In this document: piece after piece, positions 26,203-32,856 of the stretch | How the letters are laid out: each line of letters begins with the position of its first letter | How positions within the stretch are numbered: the stretch's first letter is position 1 | Assembly: GCA_964556005.1 (NCBI GenBank) | Contig: CAZKUR010000043.1 | Location: forward strand, 1-32,856 | Reading direction: 5' to 3' | Origin: CAZKUR01 sp964556005 | Lineage (GTDB): Bacteria; Bacteroidota; Ignavibacteria; Ignavibacteriales; Ignavibacteriaceae | DNA: 32,856 nt | Notes under the pieces: generated by a model | The model's database searches: none | What the model was told of the DNA's origin: nothing | The model's input: only the letters and a program-made list of their open reading frames with translations | Made by a program: the position numbers and the translations under genes

Positions 26203-27363
26203 TTAAAATACTTTTGCTATATCTATAAGGAGAGAAGGCTGGTTAATTAGCGCGGTAATAAAAATTCTTTTAAGCGTTCTTTTTTCTTTCGGAACTTTAT
26301 TAAAAGACTTTGCAATACTGTTAAATTTTTCGTCGGAGAAATTATAAATTCCTTTTTTCAGCCGGTTGAAAGTTTCATGTCTTTTACCGAGCCTGTCGTA
26401 CCAGGCTTTATCATACGTTAAAATAAAATTCAGATTATTTTTTTTTACGGCTTCGCCTGCAATCCTTCCTGCAATACTTCCGCCTATCATTCCGCTTGCA
26501 ATTCCGCCGCCGCTTAATGGATTAACTTGATGTGCTGCGTCCCCGGCAAGTAGAATTCCGGGAGCAGAAATTTTTTTTAGAGTAGGGGTACTCGGAACAC
26601 CTCCTGCAATCGAAGTTAAAACAGGAGCATCCGGATAGTTTTTCTCCATAAAATGATTTAAAAATGATAAAGCCGATCTTTCTTTACCTACAAATCCGCT
26701 TACTCCCAGCCCGATGTTTGCAATATTTTTACCTTTGGGAAATATCCAGAAATAACCCCCTGGTGCATATTCTGATCCAAAATAAAAATAAAGAGTGTCA
26801 GGTTCTACATTTATATTAGATGCAGTAATCTGCATGCAGCATTCCATATCCCTGAAATCGGTGTGGGTTGCAAGTCCGGCCCATCTTCCAACACGCGATT
26901 CAACACCATCTGCAGCAATAACGATTTTTGCTTTTAATTCTTTTTGCTCGCCTTTGAATTCATATTTTACACCTGAGACTTTATCATTTTCAAAAATCAA
27001 CCCATTAACGTAAGCGCGTGTTAAAATTTCCGCACCTGCATTTGCAGCAGTCTTTGCCAGTTCGTAATCAAAAATTCTTCTTTCAAGAACGTAACCGGAA
27101 TCGCCAAATTCAATTTCAGCTTCGGTTCCGTCAGGGGCAATAAAAGAAAATTTATTAATGTGAGCTTTAATCCAAGTCTCATCGGTATCGATAAATTCCG
27201 ACACTCCTGTTTTACTGATTGCTTCACCGCATCTTACCGGGTAACCGACATCACGATCTTTCTCCAGCATCATAACCGAAACTCCCTGTTCGGCAGCGAA
27301 TCTTGCCGCCATCGATCCGGCTGGTCCGGCACCGACTACTATTATGTCATATTCATTTTTCAT
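26203..27363 (-). CDS. Geranylgeranyl reductase family FAD oxidoreductase
   Basis: I prefer the ATG at 27361-27363 (386 aa) because AAGGA lies 5 nt upstream and the FAD motif starts soon after; a longer start at 27399 adds 12 unlikely residues. DIIVVGAGPAGSMAARFAA is the dinucleotide-binding motif, GYPVRCGEAIS is the family signature, and LLAGDAAHQVNPLSGGGIAS is the second FAD motif. Family members reduce isoprenoid double bonds, for instance in quinone side chains or lipids, often taking electrons from a ferredoxin. The expected partner ferredoxin gene (28012-28200) is upstream but separated by an inserted S23 gene. Confidence 0.92.
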   Translation of the reverse strand: MKNEYDIIVVGAGPAGSMAARFAAEQGVSVMMLEKDRDVGYPVRCGEAISKTGVSEFIDTDETWIKAHINKFSFIAPDGTEAEIEFGDSGYVLERRIFDYELAKTAANAGAEILTRAYVNGLIFENDKVSGVKYEFKGEQKELKAKIVIAADGVESRVGRWAGLATHTDFRDMECCMQITASNINVEPDTLYFYFGSEYAPGGYFWIFPKGKNIANIGLGVSGFVGKERSALSFLNHFMEKNYPDAPVLTSIAGGVPSTPTLKKISAPGILLAGDAAHQVNPLSGGGIASGMIGGSIAGRIAGEAVKKNNLNFILTYDKAWYDRLGKRHETFNRLKKGIYNFSDEKFNSIAKSFNKVPKEKRTLKRIFITALINQPSLLIDIAKVF

Positions 27364-27413
27364 GTTATCCTTATATTTTTCACCTAACATCTCATTCAAA
27401 TTCTATCTGTTAA

Positions 27414-27434
27414 TAGTAGGCAATAGGCAAATTT
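27414..27434. repeat. Left heptad repeat, inverted relative to 27927-28017
   Basis: Three 7-nt units TAGTAGG, CAATAGG, CAAATTT. Bases 27415-27430 are the exact reverse complement of 27987-28002 (16 bp). With the right-hand array it brackets the S23 gene. Confidence 0.7.
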
Positions 27435-27512
27435 CTTTTTCACATCGGGATCAAAATTTTAAATATACCATTAAATTGAAATTTGTTAAATCTTTATCAA
27501 ACCGGACAAAAA

Positions 27513-27893
27513 TTACTTTTCATTTGATCTTCTGTACTTCTCTGGATTTTCAATCATATGATTCAGTAATTTTCCTACTTCTTCGGAAATTGATAATAAA
27601 TTTTTATAAATTTCTTTGCCTATATATTTACAATGGAATGCAAAATCCAGCCAAACTTGAGTTTCCGAATTTTCCATATCCGAATTCGATATTTTTGAAA
27701 CGAAATAGGCTTCATACTTCCTTTTTCTATAACCTTCGGCAATCGCTGCTGAACACGACCGAGAAGACCTTTTAATCTGATCAGTAAGCGAATATTTTTC
27801 TTCCTTTGGAAAATTTTTCGAAATTTCAAAAATCTGCATCGCTAGATCAAAAGATTTTTGATAAACTGTCAAATCCCTAAAAGACATTTTCAT
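27513..27893 (-). CDS. Four-helix-bundle protein of the S23 / 23S rRNA intervening-sequence family
   Basis: The 126-aa product fits this family (TIGR02436-like) in length and pattern: FRDLTVYQKSFDLAMQIFEI, then FPKEEKYSLTDQIKRSSRS, AAIAEGYRKR, and L.E.EVGKLLNHMI. AGGAGG lies 8-13 nt upstream of the ATG. The founder members were found in intervening sequences inserted in 23S rRNA; relatives include the Avd accessory protein of diversity-generating retroelements. Here it is neither in an rRNA nor near a reverse transcriptase. It sits between a ferredoxin and a geranylgeranyl reductase, bracketed by inverted heptad repeats. The role of free-standing copies is unknown. Confidence 0.93.
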   Translation of the reverse strand: MKMSFRDLTVYQKSFDLAMQIFEISKNFPKEEKYSLTDQIKRSSRSCSAAIAEGYRKRKYEAYFVSKISNSDMENSETQVWLDFAFHCKYIGKEIYKNLLSISEEVGKLLNHMIENPEKYRRSNEK

Positions 27894-27926
27894 ATTTTCC
27901 TCCTTTTAATTTTTTTAAAATATTTT

Positions 27927-28017
27927 TATACTGTTTGCCTACTGCTTATTTACTTAGTACTTATTTAACTACTTTTATTTGCTTACTTGCCTATTGCCTA
28001 CTGCAAATTGCCTACTG
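27927..28017. repeat. Heptad repeat array, 13 units
   Basis: The sequence divides without gaps into 13 units of 7 nt, of which several are near-identical (CCTATTG, CCTACTG, CAAATTG, CCTACTG at the right end; TTTGCCT, ACTGCTT further left). The left units are more decayed. The last unit supplies the TAG stop codon of the ferredoxin gene. Bases 27987-28002 pair perfectly with 27415-27430. Confidence 0.8.
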
Positions 28018-28200
28018 AATAACTCCCTCACGATTAAACACAATAACCTCCAGAGGGCAGCTCCATACGCATTTGCAACAGTTTGTGCATCGTTCGTCGA
28101 TGATGTTTATTTCGGCTTCTTTTAGTTCAATTGCATCCTCAGGGCAAACCCCAACACAGCAGCCGCAAAAGTCGCACTTATCCGGCAGAATTTCGATCAT
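28012..28200 (-). CDS. Small 2x[4Fe-4S] ferredoxin, likely partner of the geranylgeranyl reductase
   Basis: With the ATG at 28198-28200 the product is 62 aa; a start at 28233 adds 11 residues encoded by repeat-like DNA. Two cluster motifs are visible, CDFCGCCVGVCP and CTNCCKCVWSCP, each with an extra Cys. Ferredoxins of this size are commonly encoded next to geranylgeranyl reductases and supply electrons for saturation of isoprenoid chains. The stop codon TAG lies inside the last heptad of the 27927-28017 array, so the repeat may have rewritten the C-terminus (GVIQ). No strong ribosome-binding site is seen for either start. Confidence 0.85.
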   Translation of the reverse strand: MIEILPDKCDFCGCCVGVCPEDAIELKEAEINIIDERCTNCCKCVWSCPLEVIVFNREGVIQ

Positions 28201-28235
28201 TAGTTTGCCTGTTTTTGCCTGGCGGTAGTTCATGG

Positions 28236-28270
28236 ATTCAAGTCAAAAGTAAAAATTCAAAAGTAAAAAA
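28236..28270. repeat. Heptad-phased repeat upstream of the ferredoxin gene
   Basis: Five units ATTCAAG, TCAAAAG, TAAAAAT, TCAAAAG, TAAAAAA. They occupy most of the gap between the ferredoxin start and the DnaG stop. A weaker 7-nt phase continues leftward through 28201-28235. Confidence 0.65.
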
Positions 28271-28315
28271 TTTTTTAATAAAGAGATGGTATTTAAAAAT
28301 ATTATATTGTTAAAA

Positions 28316-30226
28316 TTAATTGACAGCTTCTTCCCTATCGAAATTTTCGACAATTTGCTCTGCTTCTTTTCTTAAATCTCTAATATTTTTCATTAATTCT
28401 ATTTTTTCTTCTTCACTGCCTGCTGCTTCAATTCTTTTATGAATGGAATTTAACTCTTGCTCTAAGAGAAGAGATTTGAATCGCTTTAACGTATCGAGCA
28501 CCATCCTTTTTAAAACCACTTCCTGTGTTCTCCCGGGATTGATATCTTCCCAGCTTTTACTAATCGAATATTTATCAAATGTTAATTCGAGGATATAAGT
28601 TCTTAATTTATCATCATCAATTTTATCGATTAATGATCCTGCTACAATTTCATTTTTACTTTCAAACGTGCTGAAGACAAGCTCCGCTAATTGCCGGTGA
28701 GCTTCAATTGAAAAATCTTCGCTTCTTAAATACTTCGACATTAATTCTATAATATCTTCTTCTCCTTCGAAAAGAAATTTAACAAGTTCCTTTTCAATAT
28801 TATAGAGTACAGGGTTTTCTTTAACTGCCTGACTTTCAAGGACGAATGATTCTTTTTTTTCTATTTCCCTTTCTTTTATTTTTCCATCGTTGGCAAGCTG
28901 CTTGTTTATTCCTGCCAAAAACCTGTTCAATTCATTCTCAAGCAGGCTTTCGCGCAAATTAAATTTTTTCGCAATCGATTTGATTAATAAAGTTCTTTTT
29001 AGTTCATCCCCAATTAAAGATACAGGCTTCATCAATTCACGAATTGCTCCGGCGGTTTTCGCAGGCTCATCAAACATTCCCAAGGCTTGGAAATAAGCAG
29101 TTTGATATTCCAGAAAGTTTTGTGCATAGCTGATCATTTCTTCGAATTTTTCCCTGCCGAATTTGTTAACATAAGAATCAGGATCTTCTCCTTGAGGAAG
29201 AGAAACAATTTTTATTTCAAAATCCCGTTTAAGCAAAAGCTCAATGCTCCTCATTGATGCTTTAATTCCGGCTGTGTCGGCATCGAAAAGCAGCACAACA
29301 TTTTTTGTATATCTTGAAAGCAATTGAACCTGTTCTTCAGTTAACGAAGTGCCCGAAACAGCGACAACATTTTTTATCCCGCTTTGAAATAGCGAAATAA
29401 GATCCATGTAGCCTTCAACCAAAATTGCTTTATCCAATTTTCTAATTTCATCTTTTGCATGCGATAAGCCGTAAAGCACTCTTCCTTTAACATAAATAAG
29501 AGATTCGGGTGAGTTTAAATATTTCGCATGGTTCTCGCTTTCAACTAAAATTCTTCCGGCAAATGCAACGACTCTTCCGTTCGGCGAAAAAATCGGGAAA
29601 ATAATTCTGCCGGAAAATTTATCGTAATACCTGCCATCGCCGCTCTTCCCGATTAGTCCAAGGCTCAATGCTTTTTCAAACTTATCGCCTAAAACAGTAT
29701 TGCTTTGCGCAAACCCTATAAAATTGTCCCATCCGGGAATTGCATATCCCAAACCGAATACACGCATTGTCTGCGGCTTTATATTTCTCTTCAGAAAATA
29801 ATTTCTGGCGATCTCTCCTTCAGGCTTATTCAGTAAATTGTCGGAAAAATATCTTGCTGCCTCAGTATTTATTTCATAGAGAATTTCCTGTTCTCCGCCA
29901 AAGGCGGACTGTTTTTCTTCACCTGCCTGTTGATCGAATTCAAGTTCGATTCCAAGCTGTTGGGCTAATTCCTGAACTGCTTCAACGAATGAGATTTTTT
30001 CATAACTCATTAAGAAATTGAAAACATTTCCGCCTGCATGACAGCCGAAACAATGATAAATTTGTTTATCTTCACTGACTGTAAACGAAGGTGTTTTTTC
30101 ATTGTGGAACGGACAAAGCCCGATGAAGTTCTTTCCTCTTTTTCTAAGCTGAACTTTTTCGGAAATAATATCTACGATATCGGCTGCCTGCCTTATTTCT
30201 TCTATTTTCGATTCGGAAATTCTCAC
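28316..30226 (-). CDS. dnaG: DNA primase
   Basis: The 636-aa product has the zinc-binding domain C38-x2-H41...C59-x2-C62 (CHC2 type). The catalytic core contains the RNA-polymerase-like basic motif (YVKGRVLYGLSHAKDEI, about residues 245-261) and the Toprim acidic residues E271 (LVEGYMD) and D315/D317 (LLFDADTAG). A helical DnaB-interaction region of about 200 residues follows. The length is normal for DnaG. It synthesises RNA primers at the replication fork. The start is GTG at 30224-30226 with a weak ribosome-binding site. No rpsU or rpoD neighbour is present. Confidence 0.96.
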   Translation of the reverse strand: MRISESKIEEIRQAADIVDIISEKVQLRKRGKNFIGLCPFHNEKTPSFTVSEDKQIYHCFGCHAGGNVFNFLMSYEKISFVEAVQELAQQLGIELEFDQQAGEEKQSAFGGEQEILYEINTEAARYFSDNLLNKPEGEIARNYFLKRNIKPQTMRVFGLGYAIPGWDNFIGFAQSNTVLGDKFEKALSLGLIGKSGDGRYYDKFSGRIIFPIFSPNGRVVAFAGRILVESENHAKYLNSPESLIYVKGRVLYGLSHAKDEIRKLDKAILVEGYMDLISLFQSGIKNVVAVSGTSLTEEQVQLLSRYTKNVVLLFDADTAGIKASMRSIELLLKRDFEIKIVSLPQGEDPDSYVNKFGREKFEEMISYAQNFLEYQTAYFQALGMFDEPAKTAGAIRELMKPVSLIGDELKRTLLIKSIAKKFNLRESLLENELNRFLAGINKQLANDGKIKEREIEKKESFVLESQAVKENPVLYNIEKELVKFLFEGEEDIIELMSKYLRSEDFSIEAHRQLAELVFSTFESKNEIVAGSLIDKIDDDKLRTYILELTFDKYSISKSWEDINPGRTQEVVLKRMVLDTLKRFKSLLLEQELNSIHKRIEAAGSEEEKIELMKNIRDLRKEAEQIVENFDREEAVN

Positions 30227-30569
30227 GTGTAAGTCTATTCTTAAAAATTTAATCAGTCAATTAGTTTAAAATATCCATTCCTGTAATATAGAAAATACAA
30301 AATATTATCAAGACTGTATAAAAAAATTTTTATTAAAATAAAAACACCAAAAGATTATTAGAAATATTTGCCGACAATATTGACTGTTTGCCGGATTTTT
30401 TTAAAGTTTCAACCGAATGTCAATCTTTTAAATGTTTTAACTTCAAAAATTGAAAATAATTGCATTGCGCTGAACGGGAAGGTGAAATTCTTAATATTAA
30501 TTTTGACGTGGCGATCATCAAAATTTTAAGATTGATAGAAAATATTTAAAATTTTTAGGAAAATTATTT
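30227..30569. other. Divergent intergenic region between dnaG and the HTH-array gene
   Basis: AT-rich DNA without an ORF. It contains a direct repeat TTTGCCG at 30367-30373 and 30387-30393 (20-nt period, two helical turns), which could be a binding site for a regulator. Promoters for both flanking genes must lie here, but I cannot place boxes with confidence. Confidence 0.45.
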
Positions 30570-31631
30570 GTGGAAACTAAGATTGAAAAATGGACAAAAG
30601 AAGAAATTAATATTCTTAAAGAACATTACACAAAAAAAGGCCCAAAGTACGTTGCCGGATTGGTAAATCACAGCCGCAATGCTGTAATGACGAAAGCAGC
30701 AAAGTTAGGTCTGCATATGGCTCCAATCTGGAATGAAGAGGAAATAAAATTCCTTAAAAGGAATTACAAAAAGAAAGGGGCAAAATATGTTGCGGAAAAG
30801 CTGGATAAAAAAAGAGATTCCGTAATTGCAAAAGCGGGAAGACTTGGGATAAATTATGACGGCCTCCGGACCTGGGAACCCTGGGAGGATAATTATCTTC
30901 GCAGGCATTACAACGACCGGAAGAAAATTTCCATTTCACGCACTCTCAAACGTTCCAAATCGTCGATCCTTGCAAGAGCGAGTATTCTTAAATTAACCGA
31001 GTCCAAAGCGGTTAAATGGTCGGATGAAGAAAAAAATGCGCTGCAGCGTTTATATGCAGACAGGAAAAATTCACTCGAACGAATTTCAAAATTATTAAAC
31101 AAATCACGTTGGGCTGTTATAAAGCAAGTAAAAATTTTAAGCCTAAAAAGACCTGATTATCACTCCGAATGGACGAAACATGAATGTGACTATCTAATCA
31201 AAAATTTTAAAATCAAAAGCTACCGTGAAATAGCAAAAGACCTCGGCTTAACTCACAGTGCAATTGCTCATAAAGTAAACAGGCTGGGATTAAAACAACG
31301 GACAAAAGGAAAACCCTGGACAAAAGAAGAAAAAGATTTTGTAAAGAAAAATTATAAAAAGATTCCCACTAAGGAAATTGCACAAAAGTTAAACAGGTCC
31401 GTTAATGCAATTATAACGATAGTCGGTCCGCTTGGTGTTAGCGCTGGCCGTCCCCGGCCATGGTCTGAAAAAGATAAAGAGTATTTGAAAAAGAATTATA
31501 GTCACATTTCACTTGAAAAAATTTCCGGCGCTTTAAACCGGAGTGAACTGGCAATAACATCAATGGCGGTGAAGATGGATTTAACAAAGAAGAGAAATAC
31601 TCAACCTAAAAGGAAAGGGCAGAAGAAATAG
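30570..31631 (+). CDS. Protein of seven tandem GcrA/Myb-like HTH repeats
   Basis: The 353-aa product starts at GTG (30570) with AGGAAA upstream. It consists of seven repeats of about 46-51 residues beginning at W8, W54, W102, W150, W201, W250 and W298. Each follows the scheme W-(T/S/N)-x-x-(E/D)-x7-(Y/F) in helix 1, then a helix-turn-helix such as REIAKDLGLTHSAIAHKVNR followed by LGL. This closely resembles the N-terminal HTH of GcrA and bacterial SANT/Myb-like domains. The protein is very basic, ends in KRKGQKK, and has no other domain, signal peptide or membrane helix. A DNA-binding role is very likely; target and function are unknown. Confidence 0.85.
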   Translation: METKIEKWTKEEINILKEHYTKKGPKYVAGLVNHSRNAVMTKAAKLGLHMAPIWNEEEIKFLKRNYKKKGAKYVAEKLDKKRDSVIAKAGRLGINYDGLRTWEPWEDNYLRRHYNDRKKISISRTLKRSKSSILARASILKLTESKAVKWSDEEKNALQRLYADRKNSLERISKLLNKSRWAVIKQVKILSLKRPDYHSEWTKHECDYLIKNFKIKSYREIAKDLGLTHSAIAHKVNRLGLKQRTKGKPWTKEEKDFVKKNYKKIPTKEIAQKLNRSVNAIITIVGPLGVSAGRPRPWSEKDKEYLKKNYSHISLEKISGALNRSELAITSMAVKMDLTKKRNTQPKRKGQKK

Positions 31632-31711
31632 TTCGGAAATTATTGCTACATTTTTTAAAGTTTATTTCTTTTTGATGTAAGATGTGAAACGTATAAACAA
31701 GAAGCGTTTAT

Positions 31712-31762
31712 AAAGATGACATCTTCTCAACAAGTATTGCGGCGAGGGAAGATGTCATCTTT
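31712..31762 (-). terminator. GATGACATC hairpin, longest copy
   Basis: Perfect 15-bp inverted repeat AAAGATGACATCTTC (31712-31726) / GAAGATGTCATCTTT (31748-31762) with a 21-nt loop. It lies 18 nt beyond the stop of a minus-strand small ORF (31781-31945), as the other two copies follow minus-strand genes, and 80 nt beyond the plus-strand HTH-array gene. Confidence 0.65.
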
Positions 31763-31780
31763 GTGTGGATTTTTAAGAAA

Positions 31781-31945
31781 TTACTTACTGTTAGGAAAAT
31801 CTTCCGGTAGGTTATTTAGATCAGTTAATTTAAAATAACCTTTTACTTTATTTATGTCAACCCCTTCGAGGGGTCTCTGAAGGTAACGGAAGGAGAGCGT
31901 AGCTCGACTGGAGTTACCTTCAATCTTTTGATTTTTAACTTTCAT
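31781..31945 (-). CDS. Possible 54-aa small protein containing a repeat insert
   Basis: The ATG at 31943-31945 has AGGAGT 6 nt upstream and opens a 54-codon frame. Its N-terminal 30 residues (SSRATLSFRYLQRPLEGV segment) are encoded by an inverted repeat (31878-31922) and a heptad run. The C-terminal part (VKGYFKLTDLNNLPEDFPNS) has normal composition. A GATGACATC hairpin follows. It may be the surviving tail of a larger gene joined to a new start by repeat insertion, or a translated small gene. No family is recognised. Confidence 0.4.
   Translation of the reverse strand: MKVKNQKIEGNSSRATLSFRYLQRPLEGVDINKVKGYFKLTDLNNLPEDFPNSK
31861..31935. repeat. Composite inverted/heptad repeat
   Basis: CCCC-TTCGA-GGGG (31861-31873) makes a short hairpin. 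TGAAGGTAAC (31878-31887) and GTTACCTTCA (31913-31922) form a 10-bp inverted repeat. Heptad units CAATCTT, TTGATTT, TTAACTT follow from 31921. The 16 bases 31921-31936 are identical to 23064-23079 inside the MITE-like element. Confidence 0.65.
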
Positions 31946-31990
31946 CTTTCAACTCCTGATGATATAATTCTACTAATTCTTTATAATGTA

Positions 31991-32140
31991 TTACTGTACT
32001 CCTTCCCATTCCGGTGAATTATCGATAAAATTATACCAGGCTAAATCCTCTACCCTTATTTGTACTGTATAGCCACTCTGTGCATAGCTATACGAAAATA
32101 GTAATAAAACAACAGACAATAAAATGAAAAAACGATTCAT
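31991..32140 (-). CDS. Possible 49-aa secreted peptide
   Basis: The ATG at 32138-32140 is preceded by AAAGGA at a good distance. The product has a clear signal peptide (FILLSVVLLLFSYSYAQ) and a mature part of about 28 residues with three Trp/Tyr-rich patches (YTVQIRVEDLAWYNFIDN). It may be a genuine small exported peptide or the 5' remnant of a larger secreted protein whose rest was lost. It is 45 nt upstream of the 54-aa ORF and 75 nt downstream of the truncated propeller gene. Confidence 0.5.
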   Translation of the reverse strand: MNRFFILLSVVLLLFSYSYAQSGYTVQIRVEDLAWYNFIDNSPEWEGVQ

Positions 32141-32215
32141 ATTAAATCCTTTCAAAATGTTTTTAATATGTTTTGTTTATTTAATATAAACCGGTTTTAA
32201 AGCCTGTTTTATTTA

Positions 32216-32856
32216 TTATCTTTTACCAACTATAATAACGGCTTTTCCTACAATTCCGCCTGAGGAATTATTTCCCACAAGCACTACTGTGTTGCCTTTT
32301 ATTGCTGCGCTCTTAAATACTTTATTCCCCATTAAATTATTATAAACTTTCCAGCGTATCCCGTTAAAATGAGCAGCAAATCCGTAATCACCTGCCGTTA
32401 TTATATCATTTACTCCTGTTCCTCTTATGCTTTCGGTGAAATAAGAGGGAAGATTAAGAATTTCCCACTTACCGTTTTCATATCTCCTTACACCGCTGCC
32501 GCACACGTAAACAGGAGAATATTTGCCTTTAAACCAAACACCTTTCAGCCAATGCTGATAAGGCCAGTTTAAAGTATCATGTGCAGCAGACCCGGATACA
32601 GCTAAAAGACGGTATTCACCCTGCTTAAGTATATTTGATGCAACAGTTAGAATAGATAAATTGTTATTGGGTTTATCATTATACCCCCATATATCATTCA
32701 GGTTTGTATTTGTTCCGCTTTCTATTCTTGTCCAGTAAGTTCCATGATTTGAAGAATATGCAATTGTACCTGAATTACCAACTACGTAGATACTGCCACT
32801 CGGATTTCCCCAAATCTTATTGATGAAAACTCCATAAAATATGGAGATTGCTAGAT
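32216..32856 (-). CDS. Propeller-like protein, 5' end beyond the window
   Basis: The frame is open from the right edge to TAA at 32216-32218 (about 213 codons), so a start at the internal GTG (32504-32506) is not needed. Repeated segments read like blades: NKIWGNPSGSIYVVGNSGTIAYSS, then NDIWG and later GTGVNDIITAGDYGFAAHFNG and NTVVLVGNN. SSNHGTYW resembles an Asp-box. The C-terminus (KAVIIVGKR) carries no T9SS sorting domain, unlike the secreted proteins at the left of the window. Signal peptide or lipobox, if any, would lie outside the window. Function unknown. Confidence 0.7.
   Translation of the reverse strand, partial: LAISIFYGVFINKIWGNPSGSIYVVGNSGTIAYSSNHGTYWTRIESGTNTNLNDIWGYNDKPNNNLSILTVASNILKQGEYRLLAVSGSAAHDTLNWPYQHWLKGVWFKGKYSPVYVCGSGVRRYENGKWEILNLPSYFTESIRGTGVNDIITAGDYGFAAHFNGIRWKVYNNLMGNKVFKSAAIKGNTVVLVGNNSSGGIVGKAVIIVGKR

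Noticed and set aside
27344..27775. 143-aa plus-strand ORF across the reductase-S23 junction
   Set aside because: It lies antisense to the well-supported S23 gene, has no ribosome-binding site and its translation shows no domain, so it is a shadow.
27414..28270. CRISPR array or diversity-generating retroelement at the heptad/S23 locus
   Set aside because: There are no identical 20-40-bp repeats with spacers, no cas genes, no reverse transcriptase and no template/variable repeat pair. S23-Avd similarity alone is not enough.
32216..32506. A complete 96-aa gene starting at GTG 32506
   Set aside because: The frame continues open to the right edge with the same propeller-like composition, so this is the 3' part of a longer gene.

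Overview
The window is AT-rich (low G+C by eye) and dominated by genes of the Bacteroidota/Chlorobiota-Ignavibacteria type. Five secreted proteins end in the type IX secretion (T9SS) sorting domain, with the PNPFNP motif and a terminal KKM(I/L)LLK-like tail. An UpxY/NusG-like antiterminator, a VorB-type 2-oxoacid:ferredoxin oxidoreductase and the ferredoxin plus geranylgeranyl-reductase pair also fit. My best guess is an Ignavibacteria-like bacterium; this rests on gene content and protein style, not on an rRNA marker.

Layout. 1-10.4 kb: four minus-strand genes for large secreted beta-propeller proteins (BNR, Reg_prop, LVIVD, LVIVD+YCF48), all T9SS cargo, the first cut by the window edge. 10.7-13.8 kb: a minus-strand operon for a four-subunit 2-oxoacid:ferredoxin oxidoreductase plus an 89-aa Cys-rich helical protein, closed by a clear terminator. 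14.2-15.7 kb: a plus-strand TIGR03790-like T9SS protein. 15.8-18.2 kb: DinB-like, TM2, DUF2752, CobO-type adenosyltransferase and a small membrane protein (minus). 18.4-19.6 kb: three small membrane proteins, two of only 32 aa, followed by a MarR regulator (plus). 19.7-22.9 kb: sirtuin, TPR protein, YhaM-like exonuclease and UpxY-like antiterminator (minus). 23.2-30.2 kb: UDP-glucose dehydrogenase, a PAS hybrid histidine kinase, geranylgeranyl reductase, a four-helix-bundle (S23) protein, a small ferredoxin and DnaG (minus). 30.6-31.6 kb: a protein made of seven GcrA/Myb-like HTH repeats (plus). 31.8-32.9 kb: two very small ORFs and a truncated propeller protein (minus).

The most unusual content is the repetitive DNA. 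Degenerate repeats with a strict 7-nt phase occur in several intergenic stretches, and one sits inside a T9SS gene. The longest (13 units, 27927-28017) abuts the S23 gene. Together with a matching inverted copy on the other side it brackets that gene with a perfect 16-bp inverted repeat, exactly where a ferredoxin-reductase pair is split. A hairpin-forming insert occupies the same protein position in two T9SS paralogues as the heptad insert in a third. Three long-stem hairpins sharing a GATGACATC core follow minus-strand ORFs, and a MITE-like element with 11-bp terminal inverted repeats lies beside the UDP-glucose dehydrogenase gene. I see no rRNA, tRNA, CRISPR array or transposase gene.
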